Notes: generated by a model from the letters alone, not told the origin. A stretch of 7,302 bases of DNA from DATKLX01 sp035542155 (GCA_035542155.1 DATKLX010000203.1:1-7302); one strand, 5' to 3'; numbered from the stretch's first letter, positions 1 through 5,886 are shown. Numbers and translations: made by a program.

Positions 1-1
1 T

Positions 2-106
2 GCCAAAACCCAGGCGATGCTCGACTGGGGGTTCGAGCATAGTGTTGGGCCGGGGATTCCGGATCTGGTTTGGGATGAATGGGGAATCCGGTTGGGATCT
101 ACATGA
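2..106 (+). CDS. Possible C-terminal end of an upstream gene (partial, unidentified)
   Basis: An open frame enters from the left edge and stops at TGA 104-106, giving 34 visible residues that include LDWGFEHS and LVWDEWGIRLG. About 60% of its codons end in G or C, and the first ten codons do so more strongly, which suggests but does not prove coding. The 'LDWGF' string recalls the segment near the end of some D-alanyl-D-alanine carboxypeptidases, but 34 residues are too few to assign a family. The opposite strand is also open here (see the 107-300 entry), so even the strand is not certain. If it is real, the next gene on the same strand begins about 195 bases further on. Confidence 0.3.
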   Translation, partial: AKTQAMLDWGFEHSVGPGIPDLVWDEWGIRLGST

Positions 107-300
107 AGGAGATGGAAATACTCACCCAACTGCAAGGCTGGATGATCATCCCAATCAGCCCCCAGAATAACGTGGAGCTGAGCCTGAGGATCCTCGGTGG
201 AAGTAGCAATCCACCTGGCTGGTCTGCGGGTGATGGCGGGAACGCAAAATACACTAGCAATCAATCTCAATGCGGATAAAGCTAAGGATACGATTTCTAA
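107..300. other. Spacer or leader before the phosphatase gene; no gene called with confidence
   Basis: No well-supported gene is visible. An ATG at 103-105 overlaps the TGA at 104-106 as ATGA and opens a 58-codon frame that ends at 279. Its codons are strongly G/C-ending up to about position 195 and then lose that bias, so it may be a decayed or frameshifted remnant. A minus-strand frame is also open from about 290 to the left edge but has no clear start. Perfect palindromes occur at 140-151 (GGATGATCATCC) and 186-195 (GAGGATCCTC); both are short enough to arise by chance. The last 60 bases are AT-richer and could carry the promoter of the plus-strand unit, but I cannot point to a convincing -35/-10 pair. 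Confidence 0.4.
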
Positions 301-1038
301 TTGGATGAAGAGCAGAATTCCCCCTGGAAACCGTTCAGCCGGCGGCATTTTCTGTTTGCCCTCATCCTGCTGGGGGCGCTGGTATTTTTCCTGATAGTTC
401 TGCCGGTGGAAACAAGGATTACTCTGTTACAGAGCATATTTCACCAGCGACTGGTGATCAGCGAGGTGGTCTTTTTTGCTCTACTGACACTCTCTCTGAT
501 CTGGTCGGCGGGCCAGCGTCTCGATGCGCGGATATTCCTCTTTTTTAACCTGCGTGGCTACCATCCGCATTGGATTGACCGGGTGATGATCGGGCTGACC
601 CAGATCGGCAACGGAGTGTTTGGTTTCATTCTGGCGGGCATCTTTTACCTGATCGGCCAACGCCGCCTGGCGGTTGAATTAGTGCTGGGCATTTTAAGTT
701 TGTGGCTCCTCGTTGAAGCGGTGAAAGCGCTGACCGACCGGGATCGACCTTACATTTTTCTGACTAACACCCGGCTGATCGGTTGGAAGGAGCGCGGGAT
801 GTCCTTTCCCAGCGGGCATACCGCGCAGACCTTTTTTTTGATGGGATTTATCAGCCATTATTATCAGCTCGGATTGGGCGCAACTGCGATCCTGTACGGA
901 TTGGGTGGCATTGTTGGCCTGACACGCATCTATATAGGTGTTCATTACCCCCGGGACGTCCTGGCGGGGGCAACGCTGGGAGCTCTGTGGGTGAACCTGA
1001 TGAGCCTGGTCGATCCATTTCTGGTAATCCGTTCTTGA
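301..1038 (+). CDS. PAP2-family membrane phosphatase (PgpB/undecaprenyl-pyrophosphatase-like)
   Basis: This is an integral membrane phosphatase of the PAP2 (type 2 phosphatidic acid phosphatase) superfamily, 245 residues. All three signature motifs are present: K142-x6-R149-P150, PSGH at 170-173, and R209-x5-H215-x3-D219, where H173, H215 and D219 would form the catalytic core. Hydrophobic segments near residues 17-37, 53-70, 102-118, 123-141, 192-210 and 218-235 indicate a polytopic protein. The long stretch before the first motif is typical of PgpB-like members. Such enzymes dephosphorylate lipid phosphates or undecaprenyl pyrophosphate at the membrane; the substrate here cannot be read from the sequence. 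The start is a TTG: an in-frame TAA lies immediately before it (298-300), and AAGGA at 284-288 gives a rather long 12-base spacing. No ATG occurs until well past the first two hydrophobic segments. It is the first gene of a three-gene unit, 12 bases ahead of the next. Confidence 0.9.
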   Translation: MDEEQNSPWKPFSRRHFLFALILLGALVFFLIVLPVETRITLLQSIFHQRLVISEVVFFALLTLSLIWSAGQRLDARIFLFFNLRGYHPHWIDRVMIGLTQIGNGVFGFILAGIFYLIGQRRLAVELVLGILSLWLLVEAVKALTDRDRPYIFLTNTRLIGWKERGMSFPSGHTAQTFFLMGFISHYYQLGLGATAILYGLGGIVGLTRIYIGVHYPRDVLAGATLGALWVNLMSLVDPFLVIRS

Positions 1039-1043
1039 AAAGG
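1038..1043 (+). promoter_or_regulatory. Ribosome binding site for the 1051 start
   Basis: AAAAGG overlaps the last base of the preceding stop codon and lies 7 bases before the ATG at 1051. It supports that start and suggests translation linked to the upstream phosphatase gene. Confidence 0.5.
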
Positions 1044-1050
1044 CAGCGCG

Positions 1051-2118
1051 ATGAAAGAAAACTGGTTGATTTACGGTGCGACGGGGTATACCGGGAGACT
1101 GGTCGCCGAGGAAGCAGTCCGGCGAGGACACCGGCCGGTCCTGGCTGCCCGTTCCTGCGGTAAACTGGACGCCATCTCAACCGAATTGAGCCTGGATTCC
1201 ATCGTCCTGCGGCTGGATGACGCGGATCGTCTGGAGCACGTCGTTGGGGATTTCCAGGTGGTATTCCACACCGCGGGACCGTTCATTCGAACCAGCCAGC
1301 CGATGCTCGCGGCGTGTCTGCGGACCGGCACGCACTATCTGGATATCACCGGGGAATTGAAGGTTCTCGAGCGCATCCTGGGGATGGACCGGGAGGCAAA
1401 GGAGGCCGGCATCGTCGTGATCCCGGCCACCGGGTTTGATGTGACGCCGACCGACTGCCTTTCCGTGTACGTCGCGGGAAAGCTTCCAGGGGCGGACCGG
1501 CTGGAAATCGGTTTTAGCGGGCTGAGCCATGCCAGCGCAGGAACTGTGCTCTCAGGGTTGGACCAGGATCCACCGCTGCAGTTCTATTCACGGCAGAAGG
1601 GTCGGCTGGTCGCTTTCCCGCCCGGTCTGGGAGGAAAAAAGATCCGCTTTCTGGATCGCGAGCGGTACGCGATCCCGATCCCCTGGGGTGACCTGACGAC
1701 AGCCTACTGGTCCACCGGGATTGAGAACATAACGACCTACATGGCGATGAATCCAAAAATGGCACAGGGTCTAAGGATATTTGGGCCATCGATTGAGGGT
1801 ATGCTGCAATCCCACCTCCTGCGGAATGCCCTCAAGAAAATCGCAGGCAACGTAATCCAAGGCCCGGATAAGCACACCCGTCAGACCGCGCGCTCGCAAA
1901 TCTGGGCGCATACGCGGAACGCCCAGGGGGAAACGGCCGAAGCCTGGATCGAGACGTTGGAAGCCTACCAGCTCACCGCAGTCTCCGGTGTGTGTAGCGT
2001 GGAAAAAGTGCTTGCAGGCGCTGTCCATCCTGGAGCGTTTACTCCGGCGCAGGCTTTCGGTCCCGATTTTGTGCTCGAATTTCCGCGTACCCGCCGATTT
2101 GACCACCTTCCAGATTGA
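1051..2118 (+). CDS. Saccharopine dehydrogenase-like NAD(P)-binding oxidoreductase (trans-acting enoyl reductase family)
   Basis: The product is 355 residues with an N-terminal Rossmann fold: G9-A-T-G12-Y-T-G15-R matches the GATGxTG nucleotide-binding loop of the saccharopine dehydrogenase-like family. Further family-like blocks are AGPF at 75-78, GTHYLDITGE at 93-102 and PATGFDVTPTDC at 125-136, the last resembling the GFDSxPSD block of the trans-acting enoyl reductase branch. In mycobacteria a member of that branch reduces a double bond in phthiocerol-type lipids. True saccharopine dehydrogenase activity is unlikely to be inferable from this fold alone. The protein appears soluble, with no signal peptide. 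The ATG start is supported by AAAAGG 7 bases upstream, and the gene follows the PAP2 phosphatase by 12 bases. That lipid-phosphatase neighbour makes a lipid substrate thinkable but not shown. Length suits the family; no truncation is seen. Confidence 0.85.
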   Translation: MKENWLIYGATGYTGRLVAEEAVRRGHRPVLAARSCGKLDAISTELSLDSIVLRLDDADRLEHVVGDFQVVFHTAGPFIRTSQPMLAACLRTGTHYLDITGELKVLERILGMDREAKEAGIVVIPATGFDVTPTDCLSVYVAGKLPGADRLEIGFSGLSHASAGTVLSGLDQDPPLQFYSRQKGRLVAFPPGLGGKKIRFLDRERYAIPIPWGDLTTAYWSTGIENITTYMAMNPKMAQGLRIFGPSIEGMLQSHLLRNALKKIAGNVIQGPDKHTRQTARSQIWAHTRNAQGETAEAWIETLEAYQLTAVSGVCSVEKVLAGAVHPGAFTPAQAFGPDFVLEFPRTRRFDHLPD

Positions 2119-2123
2119 AAGGA
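2118..2123 (+). promoter_or_regulatory. Ribosome binding site deciding the TTG start at 2132
   Basis: AAAGGA lies 8 bases before TTG 2132-2134, directly after the TGA stop of the previous gene (2116-2118). It favours TTG 2132 over the in-frame upstream GTG at 1988, which would overlap the previous gene by 131 bases and add 48 residues unlike this enzyme family. Confidence 0.6.
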
Positions 2124-2131
2124 CTCCGGTC

Positions 2132-2638
2132 TTGGAAACGGGACACCGTAAGACGACCCGTCTGGGGGTAATCGCGGATACGCATGGATTTCTTAGACCC
2201 CAGGTGATCGAGGTCCTGAGGGGAGCAGACCGGATCCTGCACGCCGGGGACGTGGGGAAGCCCGAGATCCTGGAAAGGTTGCGGTCTCTGGCGCCGGTGA
2301 GCGCCGTAAGGGGAAACGTGGATGTGGAAGCCTGGAGCGCGGCTCTACCCCAAACCGAGGTGATCCAGATCCCGGGGCATGACCTTTACATGCTCCACAA
2401 CCTGGATGAGCTCGATCTCGACCCGGCCGCGGCTGGCTTCGCGGCGGTGATTTACGGCCACTCGCACCGGCCCGCTGTCGAATGGAATGGTGGAGTGCTC
2501 TATCTGAACCCGGGTTCCTGCGGCCCGCGGCGGTTTTCTCTGCCAATCAGTCTGGCGATCCTGAATGCCAGCGAACAAGGTCTGGATGTGGAGTTGATCG
2601 AGCTGGGGGATAGCGACGAAAGGGAAGCAGGAAATTAA
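2132..2638 (+). CDS. YfcE/MJ0936-type metallophosphoesterase
   Basis: A compact calcineurin-like phosphoesterase of 168 residues, the normal size for the YfcE/MJ0936 group. The metal-binding set is complete in the expected order: D16-T-H18-G, H38-A-G-D40, G61-N62, H89, and G109-H110-S-H112. These would bind two divalent metals and hydrolyse phosphodiesters; the natural substrate of this group is generally unknown. H89 is followed by Asn where a Gly is commonly seen. The start was set at TTG 2132 because a good AAAGGA site precedes it, the DTH motif then falls at residue 16 as in relatives, and the gap to the previous gene is 13 bases. Its TAA stop (2636-2638) overlaps the stop of the convergent minus-strand gene. 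It is the last gene of the plus-strand unit, with no room for a private terminator. Confidence 0.88.
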   Translation: METGHRKTTRLGVIADTHGFLRPQVIEVLRGADRILHAGDVGKPEILERLRSLAPVSAVRGNVDVEAWSAALPQTEVIQIPGHDLYMLHNLDELDLDPAAAGFAAVIYGHSHRPAVEWNGGVLYLNPGSCGPRRFSLPISLAILNASEQGLDVELIELGDSDEREAGN

Positions 2639-3654
2639 TAGCCCTTTGCCGGGTCGAAACGGTTGAAGAGGGGGAGACCTACCAGGTAGCGGTTCATATT
2701 CTCAGAAAAAAGTGCAATGGCTCTCTCGTTGTAGTGCGAGCTGTTGCCAGAAATATGGGGGGTGATGATCACATTGGGTAGCTTCCACAAAGGGCTGCCG
2801 GCAGGGAGTGGCTCATCAGGGAAAACATCCAGGGCCGCCCCGCCGAGGCGTTTTTCCTGGAGGGTGGTGGTAAGGGCGTTATGATCGACGACACCGCCGC
2901 GAGAAATGTCGATGAGTACCGCGCCAGGTTTCATCGCTGCGAACTCGCGGGCGCCGATCAGATTACGCGTTGTGGGAGTGAGTGGGATTGTTATGACAAT
3001 GAAGTCGCATTCTTTAAGCATCGAATTCAAAGCCTGGACCGGATAGAGGCGCTGGAACAGGTCGCCGCCGGGATCACCCAGGCCTTCGATGATGTAGCCG
3101 GTATCCTCGGGGTGCATGGCATCGCGCTTGACAGCAAGGATGTTTACCTCAAAGGGCTGCAGCAGGCGGGCTATCTGGCGGCCAACGCTACCATAACCAA
3201 TGATCCCGACGGTATCGCCGCGCAACTCGCGGGGGAGAAATCGCTCGAAACGATCTCTGGGCCATTCGGAACGGGCCTGGGTCGCGAACAGATCGGGTAA
3301 GCGGTGGCTGATGGCGAGAAGCATCATCACCGTGAATTCGGCCATTTGCGAAGCGGCTGCACCGCTCAGGGTGGTGGCAACGAGATTGGGGTTGTGAAGC
3401 AGGGGATGGTCGGCGGCGAAATCGATCCCGGCGTAATGGAACTGGATCCAGCGCAGGTTCTTGACCAGGTCAGGGTTAGGAAGGACGCGGTCCGTATAGA
3501 GGATCTCGCAGCGGGCCCAGGCATCCTCGAGGACCTCCTCATATTTACGAGCTGGGATGGCGTTGATACGCAGGCGGGGAGAAATCTCACGCAGCCGGTT
3601 GAGCAGCGCTTCGGAAAACGGGACCGTGATCAAGACTTCGATTACATGGTTCAT
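2635..3654 (-). CDS. D-isomer-specific 2-hydroxyacid dehydrogenase (NAD-dependent)
   Basis: The product is 339 residues and interconverts a 2-oxo acid and its D-2-hydroxy acid using NAD(P)H. Numbered from the chosen ATG (3654), the Rossmann loop is GIIGYGSVGR at 150-159, and the catalytic trio is Arg252 in DISRGG, Glu281 in DVFPDEP and His300 in TPHISG. The two-domain order (catalytic N-terminus, central NAD domain, C-terminal return) fits the family, and there is no ACT regulatory domain as in some phosphoglycerate dehydrogenases. Substrate is not readable; a 2-oxoglutarate/2-hydroxyglutarate role is possible given the adjacent glutaconate-type CoA-transferase genes, which end 33 bases upstream. 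A TTG at 3669 would add five residues but sits inside a TATAAT box, so ATG 3654 is preferred. No Shine-Dalgarno is visible. The stop overlaps the convergent metallophosphoesterase stop. Confidence 0.92.
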   Translation of the reverse strand: MNHVIEVLITVPFSEALLNRLREISPRLRINAIPARKYEEVLEDAWARCEILYTDRVLPNPDLVKNLRWIQFHYAGIDFAADHPLLHNPNLVATTLSGAAASQMAEFTVMMLLAISHRLPDLFATQARSEWPRDRFERFLPRELRGDTVGIIGYGSVGRQIARLLQPFEVNILAVKRDAMHPEDTGYIIEGLGDPGGDLFQRLYPVQALNSMLKECDFIVITIPLTPTTRNLIGAREFAAMKPGAVLIDISRGGVVDHNALTTTLQEKRLGGAALDVFPDEPLPAGSPLWKLPNVIITPHISGNSSHYNERAIALFSENMNRYLVGLPLFNRFDPAKGY

Positions 3655-3668
3655 AGGCCGCCGCTGCA

Positions 3669-3699
3669 ATTATATCAGGAGTTGCGATCAGCCTTTCAG
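3669..3699 (-). promoter_or_regulatory. Candidate extended -10 promoter before the hydroxyacid dehydrogenase gene
   Basis: Reading the minus strand, TGATATAAT (3677 to 3669) is a perfect extended -10 element (TGN-TATAAT). A partial -35, CTGAAA (3699-3694, four of six matches to TTGACA), lies 19 bases upstream, a long spacing that the extended -10 could compensate for. Transcription would begin near 3662, only about 8 bases before the ATG at 3654. The box lies in the short gap after the CoA-transferase B stop, so the dehydrogenase could be read both from the upstream genes and from its own start. Confidence 0.35.
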
Positions 3700-4455
3700 G
3701 TAGATACCCTGGGGATCGAGCTCCTCACGGAGAATACGCAGCTCTTCGTCCGTGGGAGCCTCTGTCCTGCGAAGCTGGGGAGCGCAACGCAGGTCCCAGC
3801 CGGTATTCGCACAAGCCTGTTCGACGGACGCCCCAGGATGGAGGGCGGCCAGGATCAGCTCGCCGTTCTCATCCGGCTCGAGGATGCCAAGGTCGGTGAC
3901 GACGGCCTGGGGACCTTTTCCGCGGACGCCGGCGGCGTCTCTCTGGGCTTTTCCGGCCAGGAAACCCACTGAGGTAGCAAAATCCACCTTTTCGGGGAAG
4001 CGGCGTTTCTGATGAGGGGTCATAATATAACAGTGGTTGGCCCAGGCGGCGATTTCCATCGAGCCGCCGGAACCGGGGAGACGGACTTTGGGGTGGGTGT
4101 AGGGCCCAATGGTGGTGGCGTTGATATTGCCAAAGCGGTCGATCTGGGCGCCGCCAAGGAAGCCGACGTCGACGTTGCCGCGCTGGAGGTAGAGGGTGAA
4201 GATATCGTACATGGAGCAAACGGCGAGTGCGCCGCTGACCAGGGTCGGATCGCCGATGGAGAGGGGCAGGCGGGCGGGGCGGGCGCCGATCACACCGGCC
4301 TCATAGATCAGGCGGAGATGGGGAGCGTGGGTGCGCATGGCCAAGTTGCAGGCAAGGTTAGGGAGGCCCACACCGACGAACACCACGTCGCTATCGCGAA
4401 GGAGGCGGGCGGAGTTGATGGTCATCAGTTCAGAGGCAGAGAAGGTTGGGGTCAT
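3688..4455 (-). CDS. CoA-transferase subunit B (glutaconate CoA-transferase GctB-like / IpdB-like)
   Basis: Beta subunit of a class I-type CoA-transferase, 255 residues from the chosen start. It shows the GVGLPNLA loop near the N-terminus, YEAGVIG with Glu52 at the place of the catalytic glutamate that forms the glutamyl-CoA intermediate, GGAQIDRFGN, and LPGSGG, which matches the conserved glycine-rich oxyanion region. From recall, the KRRF block and the C-terminal ANTGWDL...EELDP pattern resemble Acidaminococcus GctB, while THAP and LPLSIGD are also seen in IpdB-type proteins of steroid degradation, so the acid substrate is open. It follows subunit A directly. Two ATGs are possible: 4488 (overlapping subunit A by 14 bases, 11 more residues) and 4455 (19-base gap). 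I chose 4455 because the distance from start to the ELM and GLP motifs then fits relatives; neither has a clear Shine-Dalgarno. Confidence 0.9.
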   Translation of the reverse strand: MTPTFSASELMTINSARLLRDSDVVFVGVGLPNLACNLAMRTHAPHLRLIYEAGVIGARPARLPLSIGDPTLVSGALAVCSMYDIFTLYLQRGNVDVGFLGGAQIDRFGNINATTIGPYTHPKVRLPGSGGSMEIAAWANHCYIMTPHQKRRFPEKVDFATSVGFLAGKAQRDAAGVRGKGPQAVVTDLGILEPDENGELILAALHPGASVEQACANTGWDLRCAPQLRRTEAPTDEELRILREELDPQGIYLKG

Positions 4456-4474
4456 CGGGGTTACTCGGTTCGGA

Positions 4475-5377
4475 TCAATAGCGGCCATAGTCGACGATAG
4501 AGCTGGGGTAGGAGGCTATCTTGAGGCGCTCGTGGACCTCCGGGCCGAGCTTTTTCCAGTATTCAGCGCGATCTTTCACGCCGTACACCCACTCGTCCAG
4601 GTATTTCTGGACGGTCTCGCGGCTCTCGCTGATCTGGTCCCAGGCCAGGTAAAACGCGTTGTCGCGATCATAGTAGCCCTGAGTGTAAGAGGGGTGTGCG
4701 CAGTAGGGGACGTGGACGACGGCGTCGACAATCAGATCGGGGATCAGGGTGCGGTTGGGATCGGAGCGGATGACTTCTTCGGCGACGATCTCCTCGGCGG
4801 TGAGGATGACCCGGTCGGCAGCGAAAGCAGATTCTTTCTGCTCGCCGAGGATGCCCCAGATCTGGGCGTTGCCTTCTGCATCAGCGCGCTGGACGTGGAC
4901 GATGGCAACATCGGGTTGGAGCGGGGGAACGACGATCACCTCTTTGCCGGAATAGGGGTCAAACACGCGGCGGAAATTGAGGTTGGCTTTCTCCAGGTCG
5001 GTGGCAGCGGTGGGATTCATGGGCAGGAAGGGGAGGCCGGAGGCGCCAGCCTGGAGACGGGTGATCATGCTGAAATGGGAGTATTCCTCCCATTCCAGGC
5101 GGCCGGCCTCGATCTCGGCGCGGAGGATGCGCAGAGAGCCGACGCCTGGATTGCCCATGTAGGAAAAGATCACCTTGCGGGCACAGCCGGCGGCAACCAT
5201 TTGGTCGTAGATCAGGTCGGGGGTAGCGCGGGCGAGGATGAGGTCCCTGCGGTTCTGGCGGATGATCTCGTGCCCGGCGGCGAAGGGGATCAGGTGAGTG
5301 AAGCCGGCAGCATAGACAATATCACCATCGTGGACGTTGCGGGCGATGGCTTCGGATAGGGTGGTCAATTTGGTCAT
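4475..5377 (-). CDS. CoA-transferase subunit A (glutaconate CoA-transferase GctA-like / IpdA-like)
   Basis: Alpha subunit partner of the neighbouring B subunit, 300 residues, near the usual 290-320 for this family. Family marks include the N-terminal TLSEAIARNVHDGD stretch leading into AAGFTHLIPF, MGNPGVG at 74-80, GLPFLPM at 114-120, and VVPPLQPDVAIVHVQRAD at 149-166, followed by GN at 169-170; such blocks line the CoA-binding and subunit contact surfaces of family I CoA-transferases. Together A and B would move CoA from acyl-CoA to a carboxylic acid in the cytoplasm, or act as a CoA-ester hydrolase as described for IpdAB. The ATG at 5377 is the first of the domain and no longer start is plausible. 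A TAGAAT box 7 bases upstream and the lack of a Shine-Dalgarno raise the chance of a leaderless transcript. The small membrane protein gene ends 42 bases upstream. Confidence 0.92.
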   Translation of the reverse strand: MTKLTTLSEAIARNVHDGDIVYAAGFTHLIPFAAGHEIIRQNRRDLILARATPDLIYDQMVAAGCARKVIFSYMGNPGVGSLRILRAEIEAGRLEWEEYSHFSMITRLQAGASGLPFLPMNPTAATDLEKANLNFRRVFDPYSGKEVIVVPPLQPDVAIVHVQRADAEGNAQIWGILGEQKESAFAADRVILTAEEIVAEEVIRSDPNRTLIPDLIVDAVVHVPYCAHPSYTQGYYDRDNAFYLAWDQISESRETVQKYLDEWVYGVKDRAEYWKKLGPEVHERLKIASYPSSIVDYGRY

Positions 5378-5419
5378 AAGGTGGATTCTAAGTAGAAGGG
5401 AACAGATTTGGACAGAAGG

Positions 5420-5638
5420 TTACTTTTTGTCCTTGGGTCTGCCGCGCAAAATTCGAAAGCGGCCGGAGGGCGACGGAGGTGTATAGGCTGACTTCCAGAA
5501 GGCAAATCCAAGAAGAAGTAAGGTCACACCCCCGCACAGGTAGCTGAGACTGGGGGTGCCGGCGACGTCGGAGGCCAGGAAGACGACCAGCAACAGGCCA
5601 GCAATGAACATGAAAAAACAGCCAATGCGCGAGGCCAT
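5420..5638 (-). CDS. Small two-helix membrane protein, function unknown
   Basis: A 72-residue protein with two hydrophobic segments (about residues 5-22 and 33-48), a short loop between them (ASDVAGTPSL), and a proline-rich, strongly basic tail from residue 53 containing SGRFRILRG. Both helices would cross the inner membrane; by the positive-inside rule the basic tail should be cytoplasmic, placing the N-terminus there too. I do not recognise a family. The ATG at 5638 is chosen because residues upstream of it in the same frame are translations of the repeat arrays (Ser/Phe-rich, low complexity). No clear Shine-Dalgarno precedes it. It lies 42 bases ahead of the CoA-transferase A gene on the same strand, so it may be co-transcribed, but nothing links its role to the enzymes. 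TM-type composition on one strand and an ordered tail argue that it is a real gene. Confidence 0.65.
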   Translation of the reverse strand: MASRIGCFFMFIAGLLLVVFLASDVAGTPSLSYLCGGVTLLLLGFAFWKSAYTPPSPSGRFRILRGRPKDKK

Positions 5639-5671
5639 GGTGAGAAGCAAGGTAATTGTAATCGAGAAAGA

Positions 5672-5699
5672 CGAGAACCGAGAACCGAGATTCGAGAAC
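5672..5699. repeat. Heptamer tandem repeat, unit CGAGAAC
   Basis: Four contiguous 7-base units: CGAGAAC, CGAGAAC, CGAGATT, CGAGAAC. A related CGAGAAA lies just before (5663-5669), two bases out of register, and degenerate GAGAAC copies follow at 5712-5717 and 5726-5731. On the minus strand the unit reads GTTCTCG. The array ends 33 bases upstream of the small membrane protein start and lies outside any supported gene. Confidence 0.75.
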
Positions 5700-5720
5700 C
5701 GGAAGAGCGCTGAGAACAGA

Positions 5721-5770
5721 GAGTGGAGAACAGTGAAGGGCAGTGAATGATAGTGAAAAGCAGTGCAATG
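5721..5770. repeat. Decamer-spaced repeat, consensus cAGTGaAnnn
   Basis: Five units in exact 10-base register: GAGTGGAGAA, CAGTGAAGGG, CAGTGAATGA, TAGTGAAAAG, CAGTGCAATG. AGTG is unchanged in every unit while the last three bases vary. The array adjoins the heptamer repeat and lies 82-132 bases upstream of the small membrane protein start. A 10-base period would place the AGTG cores on one face of the DNA helix. Confidence 0.65.
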
Positions 5771-5830
5771 AGGATATAGGGGCCCACACCCCATCCATCC
5801 TACAATGGGGTTCGGAAAGATTAGGAATAA

Positions 5831-5863
5831 GGAAAGAAAACCCCAAGTTTGAGCTCGGGGTTT
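5831..5863 (-). terminator. Rho-independent terminator of the aldehyde dehydrogenase gene
   Basis: On the minus strand a 10-bp stem (arms 5863-5854 and 5847-5838, AAACCCCGAG pairing with CTTGGGGTTT, one G-U pair) closes a 6-base loop. The T-rich run TTTTCTTTCC follows directly. It begins 23 bases after the TAA of the aldehyde dehydrogenase (5889-5887). The geometry is textbook and it should isolate the aldehyde dehydrogenase transcript from the downstream genes. Confidence 0.88.
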
Positions 5864-5886
5864 GCGAGTTGGGATCGAGGTGGGAA

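Larger units (their letters stand above)
5639..5830. other. Spacer upstream of the small membrane protein gene
   Basis: This stretch separates the aldehyde dehydrogenase terminator from the small membrane protein. It holds two short-period repeat arrays (listed separately) and an inverted repeat CCCCAT (5789-5794) / ATGGGG (5805-5810) with a 10-base loop. The promoter of the minus-strand unit should be here. TACAAT (5660-5655) and TATATC (5778-5773, minus strand) are weak -10-like strings, but neither has a fitting -35. Confidence 0.4.

Noticed and set aside
20..45. GGTTCGA-like tRNA T-loop string near the left edge
   Set aside because: The flanking bases do not form a T-arm, and no acceptor or anticodon stem is present.
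54..89. Inverted repeat GGATTCC / GGAATCC
   Set aside because: The 7-bp stem has a 22-base loop and no T-run, and lies inside the presumed upstream coding end, so it is not a terminator.
140..151. 12-base palindrome GGATGATCATCC as an operator
   Set aside because: One or two perfect 12-base palindromes are expected by chance in a window of this size, and no second copy is seen.
197..394. 65-codon plus-strand frame starting GTG 197
   Set aside because: It overlaps the PAP2 gene by 94 bases in another frame, and its codons lack the G/C-ending bias.
3304..3972. 222-codon plus-strand frame across the dehydrogenase / CoA-transferase B junction
   Set aside because: Antisense shadow spanning two real minus-strand genes.
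4331..5359. 342-codon plus-strand open frame opposite CoA-transferase A
   Set aside because: Its Gly/Asp/Val/Ala-rich translation is the complement of a well-conserved enzyme gene and shows no domain; long antisense frames are expected in GC-rich coding DNA.
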